In this document: one piece after another, positions 1 to 8,563 of the stretch
Layout of the letters: each line of letters opens with the position of its first letter
How positions within the stretch are numbered: position 1 is the first letter of the stretch
Assembly (NCBI RefSeq): GCF_900095225.1
Contig: NZ_LT607434.1
Span: 1 to 64,000 of the forward strand
Source of the DNA: Pseudomonas sp. UMAB-08
Lineage (GTDB): Bacteria > Pseudomonadota > Gammaproteobacteria > Pseudomonadales > Pseudomonadaceae
Direction of reading: 5' to 3'
Length of the DNA stretch: 64,000 nucleotides
The notes under the pieces: model-generated
What the model saw: the letters and a program-made list of their open reading frames with translations, nothing else
Told to the model about the DNA's origin: nothing
Databases searched by the model: none
Translations under genes and position numbers: made by a program

Positions 1-27
1 GCCTATCAACTGGCCTACCCCGCCTAA
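1..27 (+). CDS. Possible 3' tail of an upstream gene
   Basis: The first 27 bases form an open frame ending in TAA (last residues AYQLAYPA). It could be the end of a prophage or island gene upstream of the excisionase. Nothing else supports it, and eight open codons can arise by chance. Confidence 0.2.
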   Translation, partial: AYQLAYPA

Positions 28-71
28 TCCACCACCTTCTGCCGCCACGCGCGGCATGGAGCAGTACGCGT

Positions 72-350
72 ATGGTCAAATACAAGACGATCAGTCAGTT
101 TGCAGTCGAAAGTGGCTACACTGAGGCGGCGATCAGATCAAAAATTCAGGACGGCACTTGGCCGAACGGCCTTGTGTGGCGACATGCGCCTGACAGAAAG
201 CCATTGATAGACGTTGAAGGGTATGCGGAATGGGTGGAAAGCGCGGCGGCGTCAGGGCGGCGTCGAAAAGTAGCATTGAAATCAGTTTCATGTTTGAAGG
301 CGAGCAATGCCGCGAACGTATCCCACTTGAGCCCAGCCCCGCTAATCTGA
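72..350 (+). CDS. Excisionase-like small DNA-binding protein
   Basis: A 92-residue protein opening MVKYKTISQFAVESGYTE, then the AIRSKI-DG-W pattern and an LIDVEGYAEWVE stretch. This is the pattern I know from phage-type excisionases of Pseudomonas: a short winged-helix that recognises att DNA and tips the integrase toward excision. The recognisable domain ends near residue 70 (VESAAASGRRRK); the last 20 residues overlap the integrase gene in another frame and are probably unconstrained. It lies directly upstream of the integrase, overlapping it by about 120 bp, so the two are probably translationally linked. Family call is by pattern only. Confidence 0.7.
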   Translation: MVKYKTISQFAVESGYTEAAIRSKIQDGTWPNGLVWRHAPDRKPLIDVEGYAEWVESAAASGRRRKVALKSVSCLKASNAANVSHLSPAPLI

Positions 351-1432
351 AGCGCGCCGAGCGGCATAAGGCTGAGATCGAAACCTCCATCTATAACGGC
401 ACGTTCGATTATGCGGCCACCTTCCCCAAGTCGGCACGAGGTCAGCGTCTCGGCCATAAGACCGGACTGGTCCCGCTATCGACCTATCTCGAAACATGGT
501 TGGGCCGAAAGCAGAAGACACTCAAGGCAAGCACGCTGGACGGCTATAGCAAGATCGTGAAGGGTGTTCTGGTGCCAAGTATGGGCCATCTATCGCTGAC
601 ACTGATCACTCGTAAAGTGGTTCGCGAGGCCATGTCCAAGATCGATGCATCTAATAAGCGACTGTCGAATATCCAAAGCTGTCTGCGGTCAGCCTTGGGC
701 GATGCTGTGGACGAAGAGTTGATCGCAGCAAACCCGCTGGCTGGGTGGACGTACTCAGTGAAGGGTAAGCCTAGGGCTGAGGACGACATCGATCCGTTTT
801 CACCAGAAGATCAGCGGCTGATTTTGGCGAGCGCTGTCGGCCAATATCGAAACCTACTGCAATTTGCATTCTGGACCGGCCTGCGGACAAGTGAGCTGGT
901 GGCGCTTGAGTGGGGGGATGTTGATTGGTTGCGAGGGGAAGTTCGGATATCGCGAGGACTGACCAAGGCGGCCAAGGAAGCAGAGGTGCCGAAAACGGCG
1001 GCAGGGATTCGAAGCGTAAAGCTATTGCCAATGGCGCTCGATGCGCTGACGGCTCAGAAGACATACACCTATATAGTAGGTGCGACGATTTTCCACGACC
1101 CGAGGTACAGCAAGCCATTTGACGGCGATCAGGCCATCAGAAAGAGCTTCTGGATACCGACGCTCAGGCGGGCAAAGGTTCGCTACCGCAACCCTTACCA
1201 GACTCGACACACCTATGCATCGATGATGCTGTCGGCGGGCGAGCATCCAATGTGGGTTGCAAAGCAAATGGGACATACCGACTGGACAATGATTGCTCGC
1301 GTGTATGGCCGTTGGATTCCGAGCGAGAACGATATGTCTGGAAGCAAGGCTGCTGAAATGTTTGGGACATCGGTTCAACTCCCCACCGGGACGCCGGTTC
1401 AACTCCCTCTCGCACATCTCGAAAAGGGGTAG
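230..1432 (+). CDS. Phage-type tyrosine recombinase (integrase) with DUF3596-type arm-binding domain
   Basis: A 400-residue site-specific recombinase. Residues 1-70 (GVRAASKSSIEISF, then CRERI) match the DUF3596-type arm-DNA-binding domain. Residues 80-170 are the SAM-like core-binding domain. The catalytic domain follows: Arg219 in TGLRTSEL, a candidate Lys near 255, Arg326 in YQTRHTYA, His349 in MGHTDW and nucleophile Tyr359 in ARVYGRW. In the usual H-x-x-R box the first His is Tyr323 here, as I recall for this subfamily. The ATG at 230 gives the complete N-terminal domain, so I keep it despite the overlap with the excisionase. The gene ends about 65 bp before a tmRNA-like 3' end, the expected position for an integrase beside its att site. 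Confidence 0.9.
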   Translation: MGGKRGGVRAASKSSIEISFMFEGEQCRERIPLEPSPANLKRAERHKAEIETSIYNGTFDYAATFPKSARGQRLGHKTGLVPLSTYLETWLGRKQKTLKASTLDGYSKIVKGVLVPSMGHLSLTLITRKVVREAMSKIDASNKRLSNIQSCLRSALGDAVDEELIAANPLAGWTYSVKGKPRAEDDIDPFSPEDQRLILASAVGQYRNLLQFAFWTGLRTSELVALEWGDVDWLRGEVRISRGLTKAAKEAEVPKTAAGIRSVKLLPMALDALTAQKTYTYIVGATIFHDPRYSKPFDGDQAIRKSFWIPTLRRAKVRYRNPYQTRHTYASMMLSAGEHPMWVAKQMGHTDWTMIARVYGRWIPSENDMSGSKAAEMFGTSVQLPTGTPVQLPLAHLEKG

Positions 1433-1497
1433 CTTAAAAAGCACCTTCAGCAGCATTTCAGCGACAGCAACGCTACAGGCCAATGAATTCAAGGCTA

Positions 1498-1528
1498 GAC
1501 CGGGGGTTCAAATCCCCCCGGCCCACCA
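1498..1528 (+). other. tmRNA (ssrA) 3'-end remnant, probable att site
   Basis: This stretch reads as a T-arm (GGGGG, loop TTCAAAT, CCCCC) plus an acceptor strand ending in CCACCA. It has only six acceptor positions before the discriminator A, one short of a functional tRNA end. Pseudomonas tmRNA ends in GGCTCCACCA as I recall; here it is GGCCCACCA, so one T is missing. No D-arm or anticodon arm lies upstream. The integrase ends just before it, which fits an att duplication made by integration into ssrA. The intact ssrA would lie outside the window. Confidence 0.55.
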
Positions 1529-1578
1529 AACGAAGCACCAACGAAGCCCGCCTTGTGCGGGCTTTGTTGTATCTGGGG
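1523..1578 (+). repeat. Direct repeat copy A (att-like CCACCA plus downstream terminator)
   Basis: This 56-bp segment recurs at 4978-5033 with two substitutions. It starts at the CCACCA of the tmRNA-like end and includes the GC-rich hairpin at 1546-1562. The sequence diverges completely on the far side of both copies. The pair brackets about 3.4 kb containing a chemoreceptor. Confidence 0.8.
1546..1570 (+). terminator. Rho-independent terminator (repeat copy A)
   Basis: A GCCCGC stem, 5-base loop and GCGGGC stem are followed by TTTGTTGT. This is probably the original ssrA terminator duplicated with the att site. Confidence 0.7.
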
Positions 1579-2772
1579 TTTGGGAAAATATCGGTTCAGG
1601 CGGTCGTGGCAGGAGGTTCCGCCCTGTCGCGCAGCAAACGCGATCACTCCGATCAGCGTCGTAGCAAACGCAAACCGCAAACCGCTTACCGCCGATCCTC
1701 CCGGCACCAACCCCTGGCTCGCAGAATCATCCCGTGCCGTGAGCGTTTTTCCAGCCGCCGTTTAATCTGATGAGTGATCGGTTTGTTGGAAAACCCCGTC
1801 ATCCACTCCGATGAGACCCGGCCAGTCAGTCGTGGGTGTGGGGCCGGCCAGTGGCCCACCGGACCGAAACGGGTGCTCAGCCGTTGTCCGCCACAGGCTA
1901 AGGCCGTACGACGGTGCTCAGCGCGCGGTGGGACCGGACGCTATTTGGAACAACCAAATACCGTACTTAAGTACAGAACTTAAAACCGTATAACGGCATT
2001 CGCACCTTAACTTTCTTCGAAAAAACGGAGCTCATCAAAGCCTCTCCTTTTCATTGTGAAATTTAACATCAGTACTAAAGTATGAAATTCCGTCAAAAAC
2101 AAAACCGAACATTCATATGTTAGCCGGCTAACATTTCTACATTAATCTAAGTGGGTACGCGGCTGACGCAACAGGTATTTAGTTAAGCAAAAAAATGCTT
2201 TCACAATTTTTTTACATGCTATTAAATATGGTTGAATTATTGAGCCACGTCAGTGTATCAGCTCGTCTTCGGGAGGTAGCATACTGTGTGTTATGGAGTG
2301 GTTTAACAGACGAACATAGCGTGCAGGGCGACATAGACTCCCTCGCCTATTGTTTAGACTTGACGAGAATCACTTATACGGAATCAATGGTTTTAACGAC
2401 GGGGAGGTCATGCGCGGGCCGAGCTGCCCCGACTACCAACGTCTAGAGCAACCTGCTGTGGGGAGGATATCCATACGGCCGCGGGTGCCAACCATGTCCT
2501 CGCCAAATGTCATTCCGACGATCAGGCGGGACGGGGTGTAGAGCGTATTCGGACAATGCTTACTCATAGTAATTTCCCAACACAGTAAAACTAAGTCAAT
2601 GGACCCTGACTACTTAGCTGTCACGCTGCGAACCTCCTGCGCTGAGCAATTTTCTTTCGCCTGAGGTCGGGTGTAAGCAGCAAATGATTGAGCGTTATCT
2701 GCCAGGGCGAGCAAGTGCATTCGGCACTTTCATCTTTGACGTTAGTCACAACAAAAGCGAGCTGGGGAAGCC
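1579..2772. other. Gene-poor stretch between att-like repeat and chemoreceptor
   Basis: About 1.2 kb without a gene I can support. Open frames here are short, overlapping and match no family. From about 1960 to 2760 the DNA is clearly AT-richer than the rest of the window. It looks like decayed island DNA that may also hold the promoter of the chemoreceptor gene, whose GGGGAA ribosome site lies just before 2773. Confidence 0.5.
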
Positions 2773-4935
2773 ATGAAATTCACATCACTGCAAGCCAGGA
2801 TTTGCACCACCGCAGGTATATGCCTGCTTGTTTCGTCGGCAAGTCTGGTTTCATATGGGCTTTTTTCTTCCAGGGCCAATGACCAATACGTCGCCAGCGA
2901 AGTGTCGGCGCTTGTTGAAAAGTCGACCATTCGTGAAGTGCAGAACCTCGCCGAATCCAGGGCTAACGCCATTCAGGCCAAGTTGCAGAATGCGTTGGAT
3001 TCGGCACGCACCATGGCCAATACCTTTGCTGCCAGCAAGACCTTGCAAAGCCCGCTTTCACTCGGGCGAGAGCAGATCAATAACGTGTTGCTCAGTGTGC
3101 TAAAGGATAACCCTGACTTTAACGGCACCTATTCATGCTGGGAGCCTGATGCGCTGGACGGGCAGGATCAGGCTTTTCGCAACGGGCAGGAGGGTAACAA
3201 CCCTCTGACTGGCCGCTTCACGCCTTACTGGACACGCAGTTCCGACGGCCATGTCGCGGTGCAGCCGCTGGTCGAGTATGACTCCCAGGAACGTCATCCC
3301 AATGGTGTGCCCAAGGGCGGCTGGTATGCCGGTCCTCGCGACACCCTGAAGGAAAGCGTGCTGGACCCGATCCCTTATGTGGTGCAGGGCAAGAACGTCT
3401 GGCTGACCACCTTGTCGGTGCCGATCGTGGCCAATGGCAAGTTCTACGGTGTGGTCGGCGCAGACTTCGACATTGCCTTCATTCAAAAGCTCAGCGAGCA
3501 GATGTCTGCAGACCTGTATGGCGGCAAAGGCTCGGTGTCGATATTGAGCAACCAGGGGTTGGTGGTTGCAGACAGTCAACGCACCGAGCTTATCGGCCAG
3601 TCCATCAAGTCGCTGTTACCCAAGAGCTGGGAAAGGACCTTGGGCGATATCCAGAGCGGTCGCGGTGACGGCCTGCTCAACAAGGAGACTCAGGACATCG
3701 AAGTGCTGATGCCGATCCAGCTGGGACGCACAGGCAAACCCTGGGCAATCCTGATTCGGCTGCCCAAAGCGGTGGTCATGAGTCAGGCTATTGCCCTTGA
3801 GCAAGAGCTGCAGTCGCGCAGCACCAGCAGCGGTGTCTGGCAGGTGTCAGTGGGGCTGGGGATTTCGCTGCTGGCCCTGGTGGCGCTGTGGTTTGCCGCA
3901 GCGAAAATAGTTGGGCCGATCCGCGAGGCCGCAGCACTGGCCGCCAACATCAGCTTGGGGGATTTCTCGCGCCGGCTGGTTCAGCAATCCGAGGATGAAG
4001 TGGGACAGCTGTCTTTTGCCCTGAACGAAATGTCGGAAAGCCTGCAGCGCCAGGTTCGGGTGGCCGAACGTATTTCCGAAGGGGATCTGGATCTGGAAGT
4101 CAGGCTATCGTCCCCGCACGATACCTTGGGCAAGTCATTGGAGAAAATGGTCAGCAATCTCAATAACCTGATTTCCGAAGTACAGGTCAGTGCAACCCGG
4201 ATTACCGGCAGTTCCGCACAGGTCACCGACTTGAGTCAGTCGTTGTCCGATGGCGCGTCCAACTCTGCATCGTCCATTACCGAGATCAGCGCCGTGATGA
4301 CGCAGATGGCCGCGCAGACCACAGACAACGCCGACAACGCCAAAAAAGCCGATGAGCAATCCCAGGCGTCACGGGCCGACGCAGGCGAAAGCGACAAACT
4401 AATGAGTGAGTTGATCGCCGCCATGGCCGAGATCGACAACTCTGGCAAAGACATCACCGCGATCATCACGACTATCGACAACATCGCTGCACAAACCAAT
4501 CTATTGGCGTTGAATGCGGCGATCGAGGCCGCCAGAGCCGGAGAGCTTGGACGCGGTTTTGCCGTGGTAGCCGATGAGGTGCGCAGCCTGGCAGCGCGTA
4601 GCGCCGAGGCGGCCCAGCAAACAGCGGCGCTGATTGCCGACTCCTCCACCAAGACTCAACGCGGCATGATTATCGCTGGCCGCACCGCCGAGTCGCTGAA
4701 GAACATCGTCAGCGGCACCAGCGCGGTGTCCAGCCTGGTGTCGCTGATTTACCAGGCGTCGAGCGAGCAGGCTTCCGGTCTGCGGCAGGCCAGTATCGGC
4801 CTTGAGCAGATCGATGAAGTGACCCAACAAAACCAATCCAACTCACACGAGTGCGCTTTGGCTGCCAAGGATCTTTCGGAGCGAGCATCAGTGATGCAAG
4901 GTGTATTAAGCCGCTTCAAAATAAAAAACACTTAG
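2773..4935 (+). CDS. Methyl-accepting chemotaxis protein with dCache sensor
   Basis: A 720-residue transmembrane chemoreceptor. TM1 is at about residues 8-31, followed by a roughly 300-residue periplasmic double-Cache domain (FNGTYSCWEPDALDG near 115, the WYAGPRDT and DPIPYVVQGKNVWLT region, then GVVGADFDIAF), TM2 at 354-376, HAMP to about 430, and a cytoplasmic signalling coiled coil. The hairpin tip is IAAQTNLLALNAAIEAARAGE near 570-590. The pocket resembles the TlpQ-type dCache receptors I remember; the ligand cannot be read. It ends RFKIKNT with no CheR-binding pentapeptide. It is the only intact gene between the two att-like repeats, so it may be island cargo. Confidence 0.92.
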   Translation: MKFTSLQARICTTAGICLLVSSASLVSYGLFSSRANDQYVASEVSALVEKSTIREVQNLAESRANAIQAKLQNALDSARTMANTFAASKTLQSPLSLGREQINNVLLSVLKDNPDFNGTYSCWEPDALDGQDQAFRNGQEGNNPLTGRFTPYWTRSSDGHVAVQPLVEYDSQERHPNGVPKGGWYAGPRDTLKESVLDPIPYVVQGKNVWLTTLSVPIVANGKFYGVVGADFDIAFIQKLSEQMSADLYGGKGSVSILSNQGLVVADSQRTELIGQSIKSLLPKSWERTLGDIQSGRGDGLLNKETQDIEVLMPIQLGRTGKPWAILIRLPKAVVMSQAIALEQELQSRSTSSGVWQVSVGLGISLLALVALWFAAAKIVGPIREAAALAANISLGDFSRRLVQQSEDEVGQLSFALNEMSESLQRQVRVAERISEGDLDLEVRLSSPHDTLGKSLEKMVSNLNNLISEVQVSATRITGSSAQVTDLSQSLSDGASNSASSITEISAVMTQMAAQTTDNADNAKKADEQSQASRADAGESDKLMSELIAAMAEIDNSGKDITAIITTIDNIAAQTNLLALNAAIEAARAGELGRGFAVVADEVRSLAARSAEAAQQTAALIADSSTKTQRGMIIAGRTAESLKNIVSGTSAVSSLVSLIYQASSEQASGLRQASIGLEQIDEVTQQNQSNSHECALAAKDLSERASVMQGVLSRFKIKNT

Positions 4936-4977
4936 AGACGCTGAACAATTCACCCTTTCAGACCGTGCCGCCGGGCG

Positions 4978-5033
4978 CCACCAAACGAAACACCAACGAA
5001 GCCCGCCTTGTGCGGGCTTTGTTGTATCCGGGG
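4978..5033 (+). repeat. Direct repeat copy B (att-like CCACCA plus terminator)
   Basis: Second copy of the 56-bp segment at 1523-1578, differing at two positions. It carries the same hairpin (5001-5017) and T-rich tail. The bases before it (GGGCGCCACCA) resemble the end of ssrA but lack the T-arm. It abuts a DUF2845-type gene missing its 5' end. Confidence 0.8.
5001..5025 (+). terminator. Rho-independent terminator (repeat copy B)
   Basis: The same GCCCGC/GCGGGC hairpin and T-rich tail as copy A. Here it would terminate transcription coming from the chemoreceptor gene, whose stop is 65 bp upstream. Confidence 0.7.
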
Positions 5034-5034
5034 T

Positions 5035-5259
5035 GGTACCGGCATCGTTTCCGGAGGAAAGACCACCTCCGAGGTCATCGAAAAGTGCGGTAAACCGTCG
5101 GAGTCCAGCGTGATCAACCCCGCCATCGGCGAGAATGGGTATCCGAAGCCAGGATCTGTGACCGTTGAGCATTGGGTCTATGGACCTGCCAACGGTGGCT
5201 ACCGATACCTGAAGTTCATAGATGGCAAACTGGTGGGGATTGAGTTCAAGCGGAAATAA
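5035..5259 (+). pseudogene. 5'-truncated DUF2845-family gene
   Basis: The open frame encodes GTGIVSGGKTTSEVIEKCGKP, later VEHWVYGP, RYLKFIDGKLVGIEF and a stop. This matches the core of small exported DUF2845 proteins: a Cys-Gly-x start to the domain, a VIEKCGxP motif and a C-terminal beta-hairpin. The family normally has a signal peptide and the first Cys just upstream. Here the sequence upstream is the att-like repeat, and the only in-frame ATG (5008) lies inside the terminator hairpin. The gene was probably broken by an integration or excision event at the repeat boundary. Confidence 0.65.
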
Positions 5260-5270
5260 TTGCGTATCGT

Positions 5271-5276
5271 TATAAT
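5271..5276 (+). promoter_or_regulatory. Candidate -10 element for the small exported protein
   Basis: A perfect TATAAT lies about 100 bp before the start at 5377. I see no good -35 hexamer at 16-18 bp, so support is weak. Confidence 0.3.
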
Positions 5277-5376
5277 CGCCGGGCTTCGGTCCGATGGATC
5301 AGAGCCTGTATCCAATTCCGGCGACCCGCGCAGATTACGCCGCGTCCGCCGAGCCCCTATGCTCAAGGAGATGTCC

Positions 5377-5649
5377 ATGAAACGCGTAGTAATGACTGGA
5401 TTGTTCCTTACCACTGCACTATTGGCGGCCCCGGTGTTTGCCGGGAACGAAAGCAGTCTGTGCCAGATAAACCTGCAAAAAGTCAGAGACGCTCTGGTGA
5501 GCAATCCCCAATTGAACGAGCAACTCAAGGGCGATGTCGAGACCACCGTCCATAGAGCCGAAGCAGCACTCGCCAGGAACAACGACGAAGGCGCAAGAGA
5601 ATGCATTTCTCTAACGACCCAGGCGCTGCAAAAAGCCCAGAGCCATTAA
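5377..5649 (+). CDS. Small exported protein of unknown function
   Basis: I chose the ATG at 5377 because AAGGAG (5365-5370) sits at proper spacing; the in-frame ATG at 5371 abuts it. The product is 90 residues. Residues 1-22 are a clear Sec signal peptide (MKRVVMTG, then a hydrophobic run ending APVFA). The mature protein is short, helical and charged, with two Cys (SSLCQIN and ARECISL) that could form a disulfide. I do not recognise a family. Many pseudomonads carry such periplasmic helical proteins. It precedes a strong hairpin and faces the convergent chemoreceptor gene. Confidence 0.7.
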   Translation: MKRVVMTGLFLTTALLAAPVFAGNESSLCQINLQKVRDALVSNPQLNEQLKGDVETTVHRAEAALARNNDEGARECISLTTQALQKAQSH

Positions 5650-5672
5650 GGCGACCGGTAAGTCGCGGCGAG

Positions 5673-5708
5673 CCCCATCACCTTCGCACCAGGCTTGAGG
5701 TGATGGGG
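5673..5708. terminator. Hairpin between convergent genes
   Basis: A perfect 11-bp stem (CCCCATCACCT and its complement) with a 14-base loop, between the convergent small exported protein and chemoreceptor genes. There is no long U-tract, so it may stall transcription from either side. Confidence 0.55.
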
Positions 5709-5748
5709 CACGCAACGACAACTGCCCGCTTGTTGTTGCCCCCATTAT

Positions 5749-7434
5749 TCAAACTTTGAACTGTCCCACCAACCCTTGCAATTGAGCGCCCAGACTGCTC
5801 AGCTCACGGGCTGTCTGCGCGCCCTCTACAGCGTCGATTGCGACACTGTCTACGGCGACAGCTATCTGGTGGACGCTACGATTAATCTCCTCAGCGACCG
5901 CTGTCTGCTCTTCCGCAGCACTGGCAATCTGGGCATTCATCGAGTTAATCGTTGCGATCAACTGAGCCATGGCGTCCAGCGACGTACCGGCAAGATTGGA
6001 GTGTTTTTGAGTGTCCTCTCCCATCTCACTGGCATGCTGCATGGTTGTAACGGCTTTACTGGTGGCCGTTTGCAAACGATCAATCATTACCTGGATTTCA
6101 CCCGTGCTGTGCTGGGTCCTGCTGGCCAAGGCGCGCACTTCATCAGCAACCACCGCGAAGCCACGTCCCGCTTCACCCGCTCGTGCAGCTTCGATCGCCG
6201 CGTTGAGCGCCAACAAATTGGTCTGCTCTGCAATCGAACGGATCACGTCCAGAACGCTCACGATGCTCTGCACATCCTGACGTAATGTTTCCATGGTATC
6301 GCTGGAGCCTCGAACCTCGGTCACCAACTGATGGATTTGGGCGATGCTTTTATCCACCACTTGCTTGGCCGTCTGCCCCTCCTTGTCAGTCTCGCTCGCT
6401 GCGTCGGCAGCTTGCTGAGCACTGTGGGCAACTTCATGGGCGGCAGCGGACATTTCATTGATGGCAGTGGCGACCTGGTCAGTTTCATGGCGCTGAGCAC
6501 TGATCGCCTGCTCGGAACGATGCGCCTGATTAGCTACGGCCGTGACGAGCGTGGAGAGCTTGCCAGTGGTGCCCGCGACCTGTTGTACCAACACATGAAT
6601 CTTTGCAACGAACAGGTTAAAGGAGTTGGCCAATTCTCCCAGCTCATCCTGGCTTGTCACCAGCAAGCGTTGAGTCAAATCACCCTCGCCAGAAGCCATA
6701 TCGTCCAGATTGCGTTTAATCCGTAGCAATGGCTTGAGCAAGGTGCTGCTCATCATGACGGCCAACACCGCCATGAAAATAAGCAGGCCCACTGCAGAGC
6801 CGATCATCACCATCAAGAGGCTGTGAACGCGGGTATCGAAACTACTGCGTGCCGCTTTTACTTGTGCCTCTACATCATCAAGATTGACGGACGTGCCGAT
6901 AACCATGTCCCACTTGGGGAGAGAGAGGGAGTAACCCACTTTCGGCACCAGTACACTGCCGTCACTCAAGAGGAAGCTGTAGTGGACATAGTGACTATTG
7001 TCTTGCCCCGCACTCACCAACTCGCGAATTGCATACACGCCATTGGGGTCTTTGAATTCATAGAAGCTTTGACCAATTTTATCGTTGGTGTTGCCTTGAA
7101 AAACACGTACGGCATGACTGTCATAGCCCCAGAAATAGCCACTTTTTCCGTAGTTCAAACGCTTTAGCAGGGTGACCGCCTGGTCCCTCGCCGTGATGTC
7201 GTTGTTGCCCGACCCGTCATAAATCGGTGCGATGGCATTCATCGCCAACTCTACATATTGCTTTATTTCGACGCGATGATCTTCAATCAGGCGCTCGCGG
7301 GTCTGGGTTTCTTGTTGATCCGCCAGCGTCTGCAATGCCTGGACAACGACCGCGCAAACGATAAAAGCCAGCGCACAAATGGGCACCAACGTTAACAGCA
7401 ACAGCTTACTTCTCAAGCGCAAATGGGTGAGCAT
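5749..7434 (-). CDS. Methyl-accepting chemotaxis protein with single Cache sensor
   Basis: A 561-residue chemoreceptor. TM1 is at about 10-33. A periplasmic sCache_2 domain (about 35-190) carries KSGYFWGYD and a GYSLSLPKWDMVIGTSV ending. TM2 is near 206-228, then HAMP and a long signalling domain with tip SIAEQTNLLALNAAIEAARAGE and EEQTAVAEEINRSV. sCache_2 chemoreceptors of pseudomonads (McpP-like) often sense small carboxylates; that ligand is family inference. It lies only 61 bp downstream of the HD-GYP regulator gene on the same strand, so kinase, HD-GYP protein and receptor may share a transcript. Confidence 0.93.
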   Translation of the reverse strand: MLTHLRLRSKLLLLTLVPICALAFIVCAVVVQALQTLADQQETQTRERLIEDHRVEIKQYVELAMNAIAPIYDGSGNNDITARDQAVTLLKRLNYGKSGYFWGYDSHAVRVFQGNTNDKIGQSFYEFKDPNGVYAIRELVSAGQDNSHYVHYSFLLSDGSVLVPKVGYSLSLPKWDMVIGTSVNLDDVEAQVKAARSSFDTRVHSLLMVMIGSAVGLLIFMAVLAVMMSSTLLKPLLRIKRNLDDMASGEGDLTQRLLVTSQDELGELANSFNLFVAKIHVLVQQVAGTTGKLSTLVTAVANQAHRSEQAISAQRHETDQVATAINEMSAAAHEVAHSAQQAADAASETDKEGQTAKQVVDKSIAQIHQLVTEVRGSSDTMETLRQDVQSIVSVLDVIRSIAEQTNLLALNAAIEAARAGEAGRGFAVVADEVRALASRTQHSTGEIQVMIDRLQTATSKAVTTMQHASEMGEDTQKHSNLAGTSLDAMAQLIATINSMNAQIASAAEEQTAVAEEINRSVHQIAVAVDSVAIDAVEGAQTARELSSLGAQLQGLVGQFKV

Positions 7435-7495
7435 GGCAGGCCCCTTTTAGTTATTTATAATGGCATACGTAAATCGGTACTTTAAAAGCGGATGC

Positions 7496-8563
7496 CTAGG
7501 CCTCCTGTGGCTCCATATGGCTGTTATGAATCTCCAGGATAGCGGGCCAGTTTTTATAAAAATGCTCGGCCACTGCCGGATCAAAATGCTTACCTGCGTT
7601 GGCCCCGATATACGCGGCTGCGTCCTCGACCGGCCAGGCTTTCTTATAGGGGCGTGATGACGCCAAGGCATCGAAAACATCGGCCACCGCAACAATGCGC
7701 CCTGCTTCAGGAATGGCTTCACCCGCCAGTCCGTTAGGGTAGCCACTACCGTCCCACTTTTCGTGGTGGCTTAACGCGATAACACGTGCCAGGCAGAGTA
7801 ATTCTGAATCCCCATGTTCCAGAATTTCCGCACCAATCGCCGCGTGAGTTTTCATCACCTCCCATTCTTCGGGTTCAAACTTACCGGCCTTGAGCAGAAT
7901 TGAATCCGGTATGCCAATCTTGCCAACATCGTGCATCGGGCTGGCGTGCAACAGTAGTTCACACTCGCTGTCCGTCCACCCCATGCTCTTGGCCAACAGT
8001 GCCGAATACAGACTCATGCGGACAATGTGCAGCCCCGTTTCATTGTCGCGATATTCCGCTGCACGCCCAAGACAATGAACAACCTGTATACGTGCCTGGT
8101 TCAGAGCATCGGTACGGTGCTGCACCATGCGTTCCAGCGTTGCTTTCTGGCTGTGCACTAATCGATGAGCCAGATGAGCGTCCAGTAAATTACGCACACG
8201 CATAAGCAGCTCAACACGTATAAAGGGCTTGATGACGAAATCCCGCGCACCTGCCGCCAGTGCTTTCAGCAGATAGTCCTGGCCGCATTGAGCGGTCAGC
8301 ATAATGATGGGTGGCAACAAAGGGTCATCAAGCGCCTTAAGCTGCTCCATCACCTGATAGCCGTCCAGGTGCGGCATATTGATGTCGAGCAAAATAAGAT
8401 CGGGTCGTAATTCCTTATAGCGCTCAAGAACCAGACGCGAATCCTGTATCAGAACCGGGCTGGAATACCCCTCACTGACCAGCATCTTGTGCAGCAGCTT
8501 AAGATTGGTCGTTTCATCGTCAATGACAAAAATACAGGAATGGTTAGTGGGCTGTGCGCTCAT
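7496..8563 (-). CDS. Response regulator with HD-GYP cyclic-di-GMP phosphodiesterase domain
   Basis: A 355-residue RpfG-type protein. The receiver domain spans about 10-125, with acidic pair Asp15-Asp16, phospho-acceptor Asp60 (LILLDINMP) and Lys112 in FVIKPF. A linker helix leads to an HD-GYP domain (about 155-340) with His211-Asp212 in MHDVGKIGIPDSIL, a HHEKWDGSGYP box (GYP 274-276) and downstream ADVFDAL. The key residues for c-di-GMP hydrolysis are present. Its start overlaps the end of the hybrid kinase by 4 bp (ATGA), so the two are translationally coupled and the kinase is its likely partner. Confidence 0.94.
   Translation of the reverse strand: MSAQPTNHSCIFVIDDETTNLKLLHKMLVSEGYSSPVLIQDSRLVLERYKELRPDLILLDINMPHLDGYQVMEQLKALDDPLLPPIIMLTAQCGQDYLLKALAAGARDFVIKPFIRVELLMRVRNLLDAHLAHRLVHSQKATLERMVQHRTDALNQARIQVVHCLGRAAEYRDNETGLHIVRMSLYSALLAKSMGWTDSECELLLHASPMHDVGKIGIPDSILLKAGKFEPEEWEVMKTHAAIGAEILEHGDSELLCLARVIALSHHEKWDGSGYPNGLAGEAIPEAGRIVAVADVFDALASSRPYKKAWPVEDAAAYIGANAGKHFDPAVAEHFYKNWPAILEIHNSHMEPQEA

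Noticed and set aside
1498..1528. Complete tRNA gene
   Set aside because: Only the T-arm and a six-base acceptor strand exist; no anticodon arm upstream. Better explained as a tmRNA-end remnant.
2195..2446. 83-codon ORF in the gene-poor stretch
   Set aside because: No recognisable domain, no ribosome site, and similar frames occur by chance in AT-rich DNA.
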